Shown: positions 1 to 13,171 of the stretch, in pieces
Layout: each line of letters opens with the position of its first letter
How positions within the stretch are numbered: position 1 is the stretch's first letter
Assembly (NCBI GenBank): GCA_030248215.1
Contig: JASANG010000072.1
Span: forward strand, 62,001-126,000
Origin: Enoplolaimus lenunculus
Taxonomy: Eukaryota > Nematoda > Enoplea > Enoplida > Thoracostomopsidae
Reading direction: 5' to 3'
Length of the DNA stretch: 64,000 nucleotides
The notes under the pieces: generated by a model
The model's input: only the letters and a program-made list of their open reading frames with translations
Database searches by the model: none
What the model was told of the DNA's origin: nothing
Translations under genes and position numbers: made by a program

Positions 1-916
1 TTTACATGTAAACGTAACATTTGTGAATATATAAATTGCAGAATTGCTAACGCGATTTTAGACTCTACACGTATTTTAGTGTACAAAACCATCATCGTTC
101 GTTAGCAACATGGGCTAAAATCGTCTACGCTATGAATGCAAATTCAAAGCGTTTACTTGCATATTTAATGCAGTACAGTAGCAGCGTGCAATTCATACTA
201 ACGGTAAAATTGCAAATACTGCAGCAACCATAATATTACAGCATATGGATAGCGCAGAGATGGACAAACGTTCAACATGTGTGGGTTTGGGTCAACCGTC
301 CACTAAAGAAATTCATAGTCGATCGGATTATAAGCGAGAATTAAGCTAAAAATTACACCATCGAGAAAAAATGTTTTCATTGAATTTAATCAGCTTTACA
401 CCAGTGCAGGTTTAAGTTCGATATGTTCAAGATTTTGATATAAGCATGCATTTAAGCATGGGAAATGTGTCTCGAAAGACAACACGTGTGTATAGACTTG
501 CTTAAAATCAGGGATCATATTCTCAAATGCTTATAGATCCTCTATCATCAGTTAGCGATAGGTTTTCAAACTGACGTACAACTGCATATTGCAAATCAGA
601 AAATTGGTGCAAAAGTAGGACGAATTAAACGCAAACAATGTGCTGAATTTCGAACCTCAACGTGGGCATGTTCCAAAGCTACAGGGCCTATCACTAACTG
701 GTAATAGGTGCTATACACATTTGACAATACGGGCTCAGAGAGAAAACTCACAAATCCTGTAAAGGTGTAAAATACTCGAAATACTGAAATGATTTGTTGG
801 CTGTATTTGAATTTAATTGGACAAACAAAATCGGCTCTGTCACAAGGAACGACCAATCACAAGATTTCCGCTGAACTTTTCAATGTTTTTAGCAAAAGCA
901 ACCGAAACAAAGAACG

Positions 917-1003
917 AGAAAAAACCAACACCACACAACCAAAAAAAAAAAAAACCCCAAGACAGGCACCCGCAAAACCCCACCCCCCCCACCCTATGAC
1001 ATG
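917..1003. other. A/C-only low-complexity block
   Basis: AAAAACCAACACC..., a 14-A run and CCCCACCCCCCCC follow each other with hardly any T or G. The composition is like 61690-61890. Natural low complexity or poor sequence quality. Confidence 0.5.
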
Positions 1004-1099
1004 GCTTTGAAAGTTACAATACGTAACGGCATGTCCACCGTTAAGGGTTGTGGGGAGGCTAAAAATATTTTTCACGACGGGCATACAAGGGTTTTTATT

Positions 1100-1195
1100 G
1101 ACTTGCAAGCAAGGTTGAAAATTTTCTAGGAGGGCTAAATTTTTAGAGAGGGCTGAGTGCCCTTGTCCACTCCCCCCTTGGCTACGAGCCCGAAC
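1100..1195. mobile_element. CAGGCCCGTAGCC-family fragment, reverse
   Basis: tgacttgcaagcaaggttgaaaattttctag is the inverse of the family core, then the ccccttggctacgagcccg end. Confidence 0.6.
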
Positions 1196-1448
1196 TGTGA
1201 ACAGAAACCAAATTGAACCAAAATCATCTGCCCAAGCTTAAACGACTACTGTCGTACTATAAATTACAGGCATGAAACAAAATTATTGTGCATGAAAACT
1301 GATGCCATAGCCGAAATAATTATAAAGCCGCCGATTACACACAACAACAACAACATCAATATTTAAGAAACTGCTTAAAAACAAGATATTTCGGCTGCTT
1401 TTATGAAGTTTGGTACAGTATATAACATAGACTGGAAGGCGGGCAGGG

Positions 1449-1591
1449 CGGTAGCCAACGGGTGGCCAGGTGCGCTCAGCCCCCCTGGAAAAATTTCGCC
1501 GCCCCTAGAAGATTTTCAACATTGTTTGTAAGTCATTGAAAACCTTAAATTTTTTAGTTCCCCTAGCAAGGTGTGCTGGCTACGGGTCTGA
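1449..1591. mobile_element. CAGGCCCGTAGCC-family MITE
   Basis: CAGGGCGGTAGCC to GGCTACGGGTCTG, with agccccccctggaaaaattt and TTGTAAGTCATTGAAAACCT inside. Confidence 0.75.
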
Positions 1592-1599
1592 TGACGGGG

Positions 1600-4500
1600 T
1601 CTGTTAAATGAAAATAAACAAGAAAATAGAGTACAATTGTAGACTAAACTAGTTTAATAATGAACGCTAACTGGTATTATATCACGGATCTGATATCAAA
1701 GCGGTTTCATTAGACACTGTAAAGGTGCTTATTAACATTTATATATTTGTTAGTTTTGTTAGTGCTAATTATGTTTGAATTTTGGTTCATGTGTCAGCTA
1801 CTAAGATACCCATAATACCTTAGACGCACAATCAGTGTCGGATCTTGTATTTGAAAATGGGGGGGGGGGGCAAAATTTTACAGGTAATAAACTTTATTTT
1901 TGATCCACACACAAACTACGAACTATTGCCATAAAATTGCTATATATAATTTTTGTCGAGATGCTGTTGGGTGGGGCCACGGCCGGGGTGGCCACCCCAT
2001 GGATCCGCCATTGCGCAAGGTTATTTCAAAATATAATCTGTGACGGGTCCAGGGGAATGGGTCAAGAGTCGCACCCATCGGCTTGGTCGTGCAGGAAATT
2101 TGGTTCATGTCAAGCTGACAATATGTTTTCTGGCCAAACCGTTGAATGAAATATTATCGCATTGTTTCAACGAGAATTCAAAAAAAAATTTCCGGTTTGA
2201 ACGCATTCCGTCAATTTTAAAATGTCGAACAAACTTACTATAAAAACTAACGCCCTAAACCAGTAAAAAAATTTTGACACACACAAAAGTACAGTCCATC
2301 GCTGGAAAATCTCGAATTCATCCATTTCAGCTAAACTGCGGGATTATTTAATTCAAGAAACTGCGGCAATTAATAAAAACACGACTAAGTTTACAATCAA
2401 ACTGTGCTAAATATATATTATTTCAAAATTGCTAAAATACAAAACAAATCAATATCTACATCCTTTACAGTTGAGCATATCGCATTTTATGCAAACGGAA
2501 ATCCCAAAAACCGCACAATTTTGCTGCAACGTATATATGAACGACGAAGTACAGCGTTTCAAAATATCACCTCAAAATCCAAGCCATATAAGGACTTGTA
2601 CAAGAAGATGCAAACCGCAACAATAAAAATTAACCTCTGTAGCCAATTTAGACGCATACTGCGGTGTAATTTTGTTTTTAGCGAACACCAATTGCAGATG
2701 CAATACCGAAACTTTGAAACGAATGCAAACTTTAAGCATTAATTTCTGTTGCAAACATGCGCACTGGTGAAGCTATTGAAATTAGCTGTGCAAGTAGGCA
2801 AATTGCGGAAACCGTAAAATATACGTACAGTGGGTGTACACCCGTAAGCAATGTTATCGTATTACCTATCTATGTGATAATGTAACCTAGGGGGTAAAGC
2901 CCCTGTCCCCCCTGCGTTCGAAATATATATACATGCGCCGGCGGTCATATCTTCACATATGATATCAATTTCGTGGTCGAGTTTCGTACAAAGAACATTT
3001 TCGTGCTTTCTTTCATTGAAAATTAACAAAAATACTATTTTCCGCTGTGCCCGGTCATACCGCCGCTCTTGAAGTGTGCTACTGTTGTCTTTCTTGAAAT
3101 TGCTCAACAAAATTATGTGAAAAATAGGAAATATTATATGAATAAAAAAATCTACGCAAAAGAAAACGAACGATATCATGATTTATACGGGCAGCAAAAG
3201 TTTATTAATTTTTATAGAAAGCGAGAAATTCGACGGCTTCGCTGCGCGCAAAATTTCGTTGCTTTATTTTTATGCTCTCAACGTTACGCGCAGCCGCTGT
3301 GCATGCACACTGTACTGCAATAGTTCAATTTCAAAAAAGCGTCAACTAAAACATACAATAGTGCACAAGCAACAAATATCAAACGAAGAACACACCGAAC
3401 GGTGACAGGCACTCATGGCTACAATAGAGAGTCGATCATCAAGACCTTGGGCCCACATTCATGGTGCAAAACTAAAATTTTGGATCATCGTTTAGTACTA
3501 ATATTGCATTTGGCTTCTTGCTAAACTTTCCGACCCGTCACTTGTGAAAGTGGCGGACACAGAGCGTTGTTCATCGAAAGATCAATAGCTCTTTGCTAAA
3601 TATATGTGAAAACAGTACGACGAGGGGTTACAAATATCATTCAAAACTATTGTGCCTTCGGCGTCCAATTTTGCACAAAATGCGCTTTAAACCTTGCAGA
3701 TACAAAAAAATATTTGCCGCCATGCCACAATACCTTTGATCAGCCAATGAGTAAGAAACAAAAGTATTACCTCGTCACTCCATTTTGTGAGCAGATAGCA
3801 GGTGCACAGTTAGTGGCGGCGTCAAAGTGGCTATGGCCAGTCCAATGAAAGACACAAATACACTTCGGTTAATATCTAAATACTACCTGAACCAAATAGA
3901 CTTCAAAGTAAAACCATCTATACCTAATTGATGTCGGCCTTTGTCAAACCACAATTTTCACCACGTCTATGGTTGAATGTTCTAGGTGAAGACAATAAAA
4001 TTTAGATTCGTGCAACGCTAAGATTTTGTATTTTTGCCGGAATATAACAAGTAACCTCGTATTTTGAAAATCTTGAATCCGTTAGATAATATTAAGTATA
4101 GCGTTCAAAGTACAATACACTATTGATATACAACTTATCACTGACAAGTATATATATACGATTTGAACTAAAGTTAATGCTGCCATGCCTTGTGCTGTTG
4201 AAATTTGCAAGCAACGCACATGTTATGCAATTTATGCAATAACGAGTGCACGCACATGCGCACATAATTGCAGTTGAGTGCAAATCTTACTTGTTGCTAT
4301 GGCTTGTACGCAGATTTTCGAATACTCATATATAATTAGGTAGTGTGTACTGCTAAAATTAATAGGAAAATTTGGTGATGCTATTGCAATGGTTTGGTAT
4401 AGAATTAAGCTAAGAATTACAATTAACATTTCGTTTTCTGTAACATTTCGAATGTTAGCAACTTTACTGCAATTTGACTAAAAATTTTTTCGATTTTTAA

Positions 4501-5030
4501 GCAGGAAGCTAAACATTGCGAAAATTTCAAACAATTTGTTTCTTGTTAATTTTCAAACAGTCAAAATTTATGCAATTTAAAACAGTTTGGAAAGCGATAA
4601 ATTTTGATTTTCGGCTGAAGAAAAACTAAAAAATATCAAAAACGTGCGAACTAAGGCTGTTTATAAATTAAGATGTTTTTAATGATTAGTAAAAATCGCT
4701 AATTACCAAACGCAATAACCATACACAACGGAAAATTTCCCTGCAATAACAATAACGAACAGAGTCTCAATAGACGGTAAATTACCCGATATCTTGACCA
4801 CTTTATCCCACAGTCAATGTTAAGGCTTAAGCTTAAAATTAGGCTTAGGTAATGCATTTGCTAAAACGAAACTGTCGGCGGAATCGCCCCCCAAACCCCC
4901 AATTAAGGGACCACTTTGACAAACTAGCTTTTTTTCGCTGGCCACGAACTTATAGACTTGTAAAACATTTTATTAGGGCCCCCTCGGATCTGTTTTTCAG
5001 GACCACGACTATCTTAACGCCAGCCCTGGC
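1600..5030. other. No recognisable gene
   Basis: AT-rich, open frames below 115 codons with no family resemblance. Short unplaced TTAGGC-like traces occur near 4840. Nothing else supported. Confidence 0.5.
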
Positions 5031-5050
5031 AAAGGCTTAGGCTATGGTAA

Positions 5051-5172
5051 GGGTGGGGCTACACTTGTCGGGCGACATCATTCGTCGCCATTCGGTATCG
5101 TAAATGGTAATTTGAGTACGATACCGCACGGTGACGGACACCACCGGACGTCATCAAAAGTATAGCGCCATT
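5051..5172. mobile_element. GGGTTGCGCTATA-family element, diverged
   Basis: gggtggggctacacttgtcg to aaagtatagcgcca with the family core GTACGATACCGCACGGTGAC inside. Confidence 0.7.
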
Positions 5173-5933
5173 CTAAGCCTTTTTAAGGACCTTAGCCTTA
5201 GACTGAGCATAAGCCTAAACCCTGTCTGGGGAAACTGTACACAAGCCAATATAAGAAAAGCTGTTCATGATCGTTCACAAACGTTTCAACCACTCTACGT
5301 TGGACCTTTTACTAAATCGTTCTACTCTGTTTCATGAAACCAATAAAATGACGTAGCTGATCATAAGATTCCATTATTAATACAGAAACGTTTGAAGCTT
5401 AATAGATCGCTCAATTCAACTGAACTTAAAAGTTTACCAAAAACTCTGCCACTAAAGTTTCATCGTTTTTAAGCGTTCAAACTTTAATCCGATTGAAAAC
5501 GGCGAACACACGTTTCGGAAAAAGAAGTTCAAAGTTTGAATAAGAAAACTATAAGTTGTACGTTGCTAAAATTGCAAACTTGCAAGTTATACGACTTTCT
5601 TATGCACAAAAAGCATAACATTTCCACGACAAGCTCTTTCTCTCTCGCTTTCTGTGTCTCTCGCACACAAAAACAGCAACAAAACTTATGTGAAACACAC
5701 AATAACGTTGAACTTTGCAGTTGTCGTATGCGCACGCACATTGCTTATTGCATGCATCCTGCAATTTAAATACATGGTACTGCTAAGTGCGTAGCGTCGA
5801 ATTGTATAGTAAAGTTTTGACAATTTGAAGACAAAAAATATAGCAAGAACTACTTTGATACGAACGCTTTTCAAGGATATTATAGTAGCAAACGCGAATA
5901 TACACAAGAAATAAGCCAAAGGTGGAAAATAAT

Positions 5934-6036
5934 GACCAACGTTACATTTAGAGGCGTAACAGTAGATTAAGCGTATTCCTAAGCCTAAGCCTAAGCCTAA
6001 GCGTTGCAAAAATGATTTCATAAGCCTAAGCATGAT
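5934..6036. mobile_element. TTAGGC-family MITE, truncated
   Basis: gaccaacgttacatttagaggcgtaacagtagattaag is the family's terminus, followed by five CCTAAG units. The other terminus is missing. Confidence 0.7.
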
Positions 6037-6120
6037 TTCTGCTGCTTCTAAATCACTTTTTCTTCAATACGCGGCATAACTTAAGCAGTATCATATAGAG
6101 CGCTTCATGGAGATTTTTCT

Positions 6121-6194
6121 GTGGATGCGGTGGGTCTCGAACCCACGACATACGGATTACCGGATCGATGCTGTCACCACTGAGATACGCAGCC
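6121..6194 (-). tRNA. tRNA-like sequence (pseudogene or SINE head)
   Basis: The minus strand starts GGCTGCG and closes with CGCATCC (6 of 7 acceptor pairs), has a box A-like TATCTCAGTGGTGA and a perfect T-arm GTGGG-TTCGAGA-CCCAC containing box B. The D and anticodon arms pair poorly, so no anticodon is assigned. Two other partial copies were not found nearby. Confidence 0.5.
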
Positions 6195-6312
6195 ATGCAA
6201 ACTTTTTAGGAAACTGATTTGATTGATTTATTCTGCTCCTAAACCAACTTTTCTTTAATATATTTAAATTAGAATTTGCGGATTTATGTTGAAATTTTAC
6301 AACTGGCAAATG

Positions 6313-6528
6313 TTCAAGAAAAGCCATTCAGATCAACAGTGTTTCACACGAGTCCTGAATACAAGAAATAGGCGCTCACTTATCGTATCATGGCGCCGGT
6401 CCACATGGATGTGGACCATTTTCAAGAAAAGCCATTCAGCTCAACAGTGTTTCACACGAGTCCCGTATACAAGAAATGGGCGCTCACTTATCGTATCATG
6501 GCGCCGGTCCACATGGATGTGGACCATT
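6313..6528. repeat. 108-bp direct tandem duplication
   Basis: TTCAAGAAAAGCCATTCAG starts at 6313 and again at 6421, with about 95% identity through both units. Each unit ends in a perfect hairpin, GGTCCACAT-gg-ATGTGGACC. Confidence 0.93.
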
Positions 6529-6729
6529 AAAAATACTACGCTCTTGTACACATTTTCCTTACTAACTTATTAAGTCTAAAATCGAACTTTATTTTAAGCC
6601 TAATTCTTAGACTGATCTTATTTATGTCTTAAGTAATACAAAAAATTTAAAAATTAAAAAAATTGGAGTAAGGTGTACAAGTAGTAGCCGAACGTTAAGC
6701 AAATGAACGCAACAAACTACACTCTCGGT

Positions 6730-7216
6730 GGCCCATGTATAGAACAAGACCGGAACAGTAGTATAAGCATATTCCTAAGCCTAAGCGTATGGACGAGCAT
6801 ATTCCTAAGTTTAAGCCTAAGCGTATGGATGGGCCTATTCCTAAGCTAAACCTAAGCGTATGGATGAGCCTATTCCTAAGCTAAGCCTAAGCGTATGGAC
6901 GAGCATATTGCTAAGCCTAAGCCTAAGCGTATGGATGAGCCTATTCCTAAGCTAAGCCTAAGCCTAAGCGTATGGACGAGCATATTGCTAAGCCTAAGCC
7001 TAAGCCTAAGCGTATGGATGAGCCTATTCCTAAGCTAAGCCTAAGCCTAAGCGTATGGACGAGCATATTGCTAAGCCTAAGCCTAAGCCTAAGCATATGG
7101 ATGAGCCTATTCCTAAGCATAAGCCTAAGGCTAAGCAAAAAAATTAGTCTAAAGCTTAAACTGACTCTATTATAACCTCTTCGGAAAACGATCCGGCCTG
7201 TTCTATACCTCGGGCC
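6730..7216. mobile_element. TTAGGC-bearing hAT-like MITE, expanded copy
   Basis: Ends GGCCCATGTATAGAACA and its inverted form near 7216, flanked by ctctcggt / ctttcggt (7 of 8 bases). The interior is a higher-order array: repeated GCGTATGGAYGAGC plus TATTSCTAAG blocks, each followed by one to four CCTAAG (TTAGGC) hexamers, about six blocks in all. Confidence 0.85.
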
Positions 7217-7618
7217 CTTTCGGTTTCCATCCATAAAATCTATGTAACCATACTTGAAGTCAAGCGATACTGTTTAAATTTTGCACTTATTTCTCCTAAA
7301 TTCAGCGTATAAAAGCCGACAATTGCAATAGTGAAGCTCGTTAAAACAGATTGCAATCCGCAGTATATATACAACTGTTTCTAGTGTTCGAATATATATC
7401 CACTATATATATATCTTAATTCATTATCTATTGTAACAATTCATGCGTACTGCAATAAATTACTTAGCTAAATTGCGCAATTTTAACCTTGTGGCGGTAT
7501 TAATTGGTTAATTTAAGCAGATGTTCATGAAAAGTTCAAAATAATTTCTTGTATTCAGGTGATATTTATTCCGCGCACGAATATTCTATGTTGAATACGT
7601 TTATGACTTGTAATACTA

Positions 7619-7760
7619 CACTGCAAAAACAGGTGAGTCAAATTGACTCTCTCCGAAATAGGCTCTACGGGACTTCACAAACTGAAGTCCAATTCGACTC
7701 CGCCAGAGTCAAACGTGCGACTAAGTGAGTCGAAGACTGTTTTGATTACATTTCGCTTAG
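7619..7760. mobile_element. CACTGCAAAAA-family end
   Basis: After TA, CACTGCAAAAACAGGTGAGT followed by several GAGTC/GACTC inversions and a ggacttcacaaactgaagtcc hairpin. It may be the outer end of a composite element closing at 8521, with the 8133 element inside it, or a separate truncated copy. Confidence 0.55.
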
Positions 7761-8132
7761 ATCACAACAGCTGTAACAATCTAAATAGCGGTGGCAACAC
7801 AAATAATTGGAAAATGACGGTCCTCTTTTCCAAATTCACTTTTCTCGTCCGGTTCCACCTCTGCTGAGTACACTCTCTCACATTTACATACAGAATTTAG
7901 ACACAGGTAAGCCAATTTGTAAGCATTTCCCTGAGACTAAGCCCTAGATTTAAATGAAGGAAAAATACGAGCCACATTTATAGTCCTTAGACATACTATG
8001 AACAAACTAAAACTATAGTATAGTGATAAACTTAAAGGCATTTATTATTAACCTCCCCAAGGTTATGCCGAAGTTTAAGTCTCCAAATTTCTACATTCCC
8101 CTGTTTGCCAATCGAACAGTGGACAGACACGT

Positions 8133-8521
8133 ACAGTGCAAAAACTGGTGAGTCAAATCAAGAGTGGATGATCAGTCTTTATAACAAGAGTGTGCAACTG
8201 AGTACATTCTGTGTATTAGACAATGCACCCGGCACGCGTTGCGTTTTTGGCCTACTCCCCTTGTTTAGGGGGTCTGTATGCAATTTTATATCGTAGTAAT
8301 GCTAGAAGCAAATTGTACCCCTCCCCCTTGTTTAAAGAGGGGGTAGGTGCACTGAAGCATACTGTTAATCTCTTGCTTAAACCCCCCTGATTGAGGGGGG
8401 TCGAACAAAAATGCAACGCGTGCTGGTACATTCTTTAATACACAGAATGCACCCAGTTGCACACTCTTGTTAGAGTGATCATCCACTCTTGGTCAAATTG
8501 ACTCATCATTTTTTGCAGTGT
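8133..8521. mobile_element. Fold-back element CAGTGCAAAAA, TA target (Tc1/mariner-like)
   Basis: CAGTGCAAAAACTGGTGAGTC at the left and its inverse ending TTTTTTGCAGTG at the right, both flanked by TA. The arms pair imperfectly over about 130 bp (shared gagtggatgatca, acaagagtgtgcaact, acattctgtgtatta and cacgcgttgc motifs), leaving a short loop. Confidence 0.85.
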
Positions 8522-9873
8522 ATAACGAACATGGACCCTTAGTGCTTCTTTGTTAGCATTTGAATTTTTTGTGCTTAAAATATCGATTGATTGTACAGAT
8601 GCAAGATTTAGCTTACAAACTGCTACAATATGGTTTCTGCTCAGCGGTATAAGCTTTGGTAGTCAAATTAATGGAGATTGCAATTAAATTACAATGCAAA
8701 GTTGGCTCTAAGCAGCGTTGAATGGTACATAATTTGTTCAACTTTTTGACAAAAATTTCTCGGGTCCCACGGCGGAGCCCTTGAAACCGTAAAAATAGAA
8801 TTTTACTAAAATTCAGGTCTGGAATGATCAGCGGAGGTCATGAGAAGCTCAAATATGCAAAAATTTTCAAAATCCAAACATTTTTCGGCAACCGACGACT
8901 GGGGGGGGGATAACCGAAACGACCCCGTATACGAATACGCTGCGAAACCACGTGAGCTGGACAGCGTCTCTCACTTCTCAACAGAGACGTGCAAGCGTGC
9001 CATCATGTACTCTCTCTCTCTCCCTGTACGCAAAACTGCAACAAAAATATTAAACATTTTAAAACTGAAGGACACGAAGCTATTGCTAAAATGCAAAAGC
9101 GGTGATGCATACAACACACAGGTTTGTTTCAATCGCACCAAAATTGCAACTAAAATTGCTACTGTATAACGCGATGCTCTCGCGCTCTTTCGTCTTTCAG
9201 AAGCTCAACGTTATAGTACTTCATTCTAACTTTTGTCTACGACGAAACATAACTTAAACTATAACAAAAACTACACAAACGTGCATGATATATACACAGG
9301 CAATAGCAACAACAGCCGTTGAAACCGCTAAGAGTTGCTTGAAATTGCTCAGACACGCGCCTGACCCCTCTAGTAAAATTTTTTCAGCCCTAGAAACAGG
9401 TTTAGTCTCAGTTGTATGTCGTTTGAATTTTCCACAAATTTCCAAAAATTATTTTACCCCCCCATGAAACGTATAACAGGCTACAGGTCTGATAAAAGAA
9501 TGAGGATTGATAAAATGCTTATATCTCAGCAGTCTCGCTGAAATTATACTCAACATTTGCTTGTAAAATTTTGCTAAATTCATTTCTAAAATTTTGTATT
9601 GGTCTTAAACATGAGAAACGCAAGAGGAATGTTAATAGGCTTGAATGCACAGTGCAGTGCGCACGCATACAGCAATCGTTTGAAATTATTATCAGATTTG
9701 GTGTGAAATGGCTTAAAATTTATCAGTTTTACAGTATATTCTAAGCACATATAAAATATAAATCAATTGATTGTATACACTTAATAGCTGACCTGCTATA
9801 ACTGTATTTCGAGTCGACAGTAGAATCTTTCTCATGTTTTGTGCAGATCTCGCTGAAAACGTTCAAGTCAGCT

Positions 9874-10028
9874 CTGGCCCGTTGCCATGGGGGGTCAGGG
9901 GGACTCACCCCCCTGAAAGAATTTTGGCCTTCATAGATTTTCAACCTTGCTTGTAAATCATTGAAAACCTTTAAATGCCCCTTCTGAAAATTTTTTACCC
10001 CCTATTAAGGTGAGCTGGCTACGGGCCT
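9874..10028. mobile_element. CAGGCCCGTAGCC-family MITE
   Basis: CTGGCCCGTTGCC and inverse GGCTACGGGCCTG ends with the conserved TTTTCAACCTTGCTTGTAAA block. No clear target duplication. Confidence 0.78.
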
Positions 10029-10285
10029 GGAGTGAGATACGAGTGCGGAGACAGAACTATTTGAAAAAAACTCGCGAGCAAAGCGACCGAGAAGCCAAAC
10101 ACCATTCTAGTGTTAACCGTTTTTTGACCGTTGTTGAAGGGCCTAAGCTAAGGTGCTCCTTTCGATTCGTCAACGGCTCAAGTGCACGCGCTTCCCTACG
10201 GGGGGCATTGGGGAGGCCGTGCCCCCCACATATTGCTGGTGCCCCCAAATTGACTCGGTCGGAAAGTAAGCAATCTTGAGTTGCA
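9990..10285. repeat. Dispersed repeat with GAGCGAGAAGCCAAAC core
   Basis: gcgagcaaagcgaccgagaagccaaacacc resembles 24860-24900, 13725-13780 and the inverse of 25215-25250 and 25795-25835. These share an ACGCAATTTTAGT... block and CCCC-rich flanks. No termini could be defined, so the family is unclassified. Confidence 0.5.
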
Positions 10286-11103
10286 ATTGCAGGAACGCCC
10301 CAAACAATTTTCTGCGGATGCTTCTGTTCAAGTCAAACTTAGAATGTTTTATTTCAAGTTTACTGTGCCGAGGTAAGAAAATAAATCTAAGAAAAAACAG
10401 GTGGTATATTTAAGAAAACCCTTGTTGAGTCCGTCAACAGTGGTGCATACAGGATTTTTCGATGGGAAAGGTCACTTTTTCTGTTTTGAAATATTACAGT
10501 AGTAAAATATCGCTTTTTTAGCAATGTGACAATTTAAATTGACCAGTTGCTCCGAAGGCACAATATATATATGTATATATAACCCTTAAATAATTAAAAA
10601 ACAGCTGCTGAAAGACAACTGATAAACCTTGTAAAGTCCAAAATAGCATAATAGTATCGAATTTCAAAAATTTACCATTGCTAACAGATATAAGCTGATA
10701 TGATTAATGGCTAACTAGTATTGAAGTGGACGGCAGTTGAAGAAACGCGCGTTTCAACTGTAATATTCTCACGCTGTTTTATTTGGCTTTTAAATACAAT
10801 ACACCGTCATACAGTAAAACACAATTGAATAATTAATATTTATAGCGTCAGTTAAGCTAAACACAAATAGAGATAACAATCTCATTAATAAGCATTTTTA
10901 GTCGGACTTTTATTAAGCATGAAACTGAATGGTAGCAAGGACGTAGCCGGAGAAGTGCGGGGTTAGGGATTCAAGACCTCCGATGTGTTTATTGTTCAGG
11001 ATTATTATGGAATATTTCTGTGTTGGTAAGAACGCCAAATTTGAAAAATCTTGTTAAGCCTATCAATGTTTCTGTGATTTAGCAATGTTCCTGTTCATAC
11101 AGT

Positions 11104-11266
11104 CGGGCCTGTAACCAAAAAGAGGGTCCAGGAGAGCTAAGCCCCCCTGAAAAAATTTTGCCCCCCCCCCTAGAAAATTTATAATTTTGCTTGCAAGTCA
11201 TTAAAAGCCCTTGAATGATGCTCCTGAAAAATTTTTCAACCCCCCTTGCAAGGTGCTACGGGCCTA
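11104..11266. mobile_element. CAGGCCCGTAGCC-family MITE
   Basis: cgggcctgtaacc at the left and the inverse ctacgggccta at the right, flanked by catacagt / tatacagt (7 of 8). The interior has the family's CCCCCCTGAAAAAATTTTGC, CTAGAAAATTT and TTGCTTGCAAGTCATT blocks. Confidence 0.8.
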
Positions 11267-11639
11267 TATACAGTAATAAACACAAAATCCAAATTATAGT
11301 TGATTGTTTTGTTGAAATCGAGTGCGTGCCAGCAAGCGGCATGGGGAACGGACGCAGAAGGCGTGGTGTCGTCGTAAGAATTGATAACAGTTGCTGAGTT
11401 TATTCAAAAATATACCCAGTATACATATAATAGCTGTTCGCTTTTCTAGACAACCCTTCGGAGGCTTAGACTGAGCTTTAGTATTAGGTTTCGAAAACGG
11501 TTTTATCTTAGCCTAAATCTCAGCGCCGCCTTAAAGAGTGAGCCAGCGCGCCCGGGTCCTGGGCTTTCCACCAAAATAGGCCTCCAACCACCCGAAAACC
11601 GACGACACATTTCAATGAATAACAAGTCATCAAAACCAC

Positions 11640-11829
11640 GGCCCATGTTACTTTTAGGGCCGTCTCGGTTTCTGGTGGGTCTGTAAAAGAGTAAGCTTCA
11701 CATTCTAGACTACATTTTTTGTTTGGCTTAAGCTTAGGCTTAGGCTTAGAAATATGCTTTTGCAACGCTTAGGCTTAGGCTTAGGAATACGCTTAATCTA
11801 CTGTTATGGCCGCAAAAGTAACATTGGCC
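11640..11829. mobile_element. TTAGGC-bearing hAT-like MITE, intact
   Basis: Begins GGCCCATGTTACTTTTAGGG, ends in AAAAGTAACATTGGCC, and is flanked on both sides by the identical 8-bp duplication aaaaccac (11632-11639 and 11830-11837). Two TTAGGC arrays lie in its right half. Confidence 0.93.
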
Positions 11830-12526
11830 AAAACCACTACGGAAATGTTGGGAGTTCTGATTGTGTATTCTGGGTCCGGTTATAAATTTCCATAAATATT
11901 AACCCGTACACAGCTATACCAGTGTTATTATGGATCGAACTGTTGTCTGCTAGTGATAATGTTCATTGTTTACTTGTTATAGCATATAGTCCCAGGGCTT
12001 CCTACCAGCTTAATCCGGTCCTGCCTAAAGTAAAGCTAATCTCTGTGCTTAGGCCTAAACCTAAGCTCTAATCTTCATAAACACAGGTTGTAGAGTACAA
12101 AAGCTGTTTTAAGTATAGTATGCTTTTAGACAGCTGAAACTTCCACTCAATAGCAACACAAATTAAATTTTTAGTCTCTTCGCTAAGCGCAAAAAATGTA
12201 TACTTGCAGCTTTTCCAAAAAACGGCTTTGTCACTAAATTTAAAGCAAAAATATATATCGATAGGCGGTAAAAGCTTTTCAGTTGTATTGCTATGAGTTT
12301 ATACACCCACCATCAGTACAACATGTACCAAGCATGCAACAATATTGCTTTATAGTATTTTAAAGTGCACTATGCTTTTGTTATACTTTCCAAATAACAG
12401 CAATGCTAACTGCAGTTGCAGATAGATATGTATGACTACACAAGCGCAACTTTTTGCTACCATACACCAGTCCAAGCTGTCTGCTCTAATCCGATTGCTA
12501 ACTCAGTTTCAAACTATAACAATTGC

Positions 12527-12722
12527 GGCCCATGTTACTTTAACGGGGCGTCCGCGTTTCTGGTGGGCCTACAAAAAAGTAGTTTTAGATTCTAGATTAC
12601 ATTGTTTTGCTTAGACGCAGGCTTTGGCTTAGGAACACATTTTTGCAACGCTTAGGCTTAGGCTTAGGCTTAGGAATATATACGCTTAATCTACTGATAC
12701 GCCCCTTGAAGTAACATTGGCC
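12527..12722. mobile_element. TTAGGC-bearing hAT-like MITE, intact
   Basis: Same ends as the 11640 copy, with a perfect 8-bp target duplication acaattgc (12519-12526 and 12723-12730). The interior has one degenerate and one four-unit TTAGGC array. Confidence 0.93.
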
Positions 12723-13171
12723 ACAATTGCAGTTTTTTTGTTCGGAAAACGCTGCTAAAATCTCGTAGCAAAAGTTTTCAAAATGACAGAGGCAAACAGG
12801 AAATTTTGCAATGTGCTTTAACGAAAAACGTTTACAACTACTCGCTAAAATCCTATGCATGCACTACACATTATATATAGCTCACCAATGAGACTATATA
12901 GCAGCATTCATCCTGAGCTTTCAGCTCACGCTATCGGTATAGCGGCGTATGAAACAGGAAGGCCGAGACTATAATGGTTTATTTCAACTAAAATTACAAA
13001 CTTAAATGTTAAACATATATATATTTGCTAGTTTTTGAGTATAAAATGTTTTGTGATAAAATTTGAGCTAAAATGTAACTTAAGCGTTACAACATATACG
13101 GCGGTGGTTTGTGCTATTTGAAACAGACGCCACTGCACTTTTACGCTTCCGTCCCAAGCGGACAAATCCTT

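Noticed and set aside
6313-7216. CRISPR-like regular repeats
   Set aside because: Eukaryotic context; a two-copy duplication and an expanded MITE, with no repeat-spacer structure.
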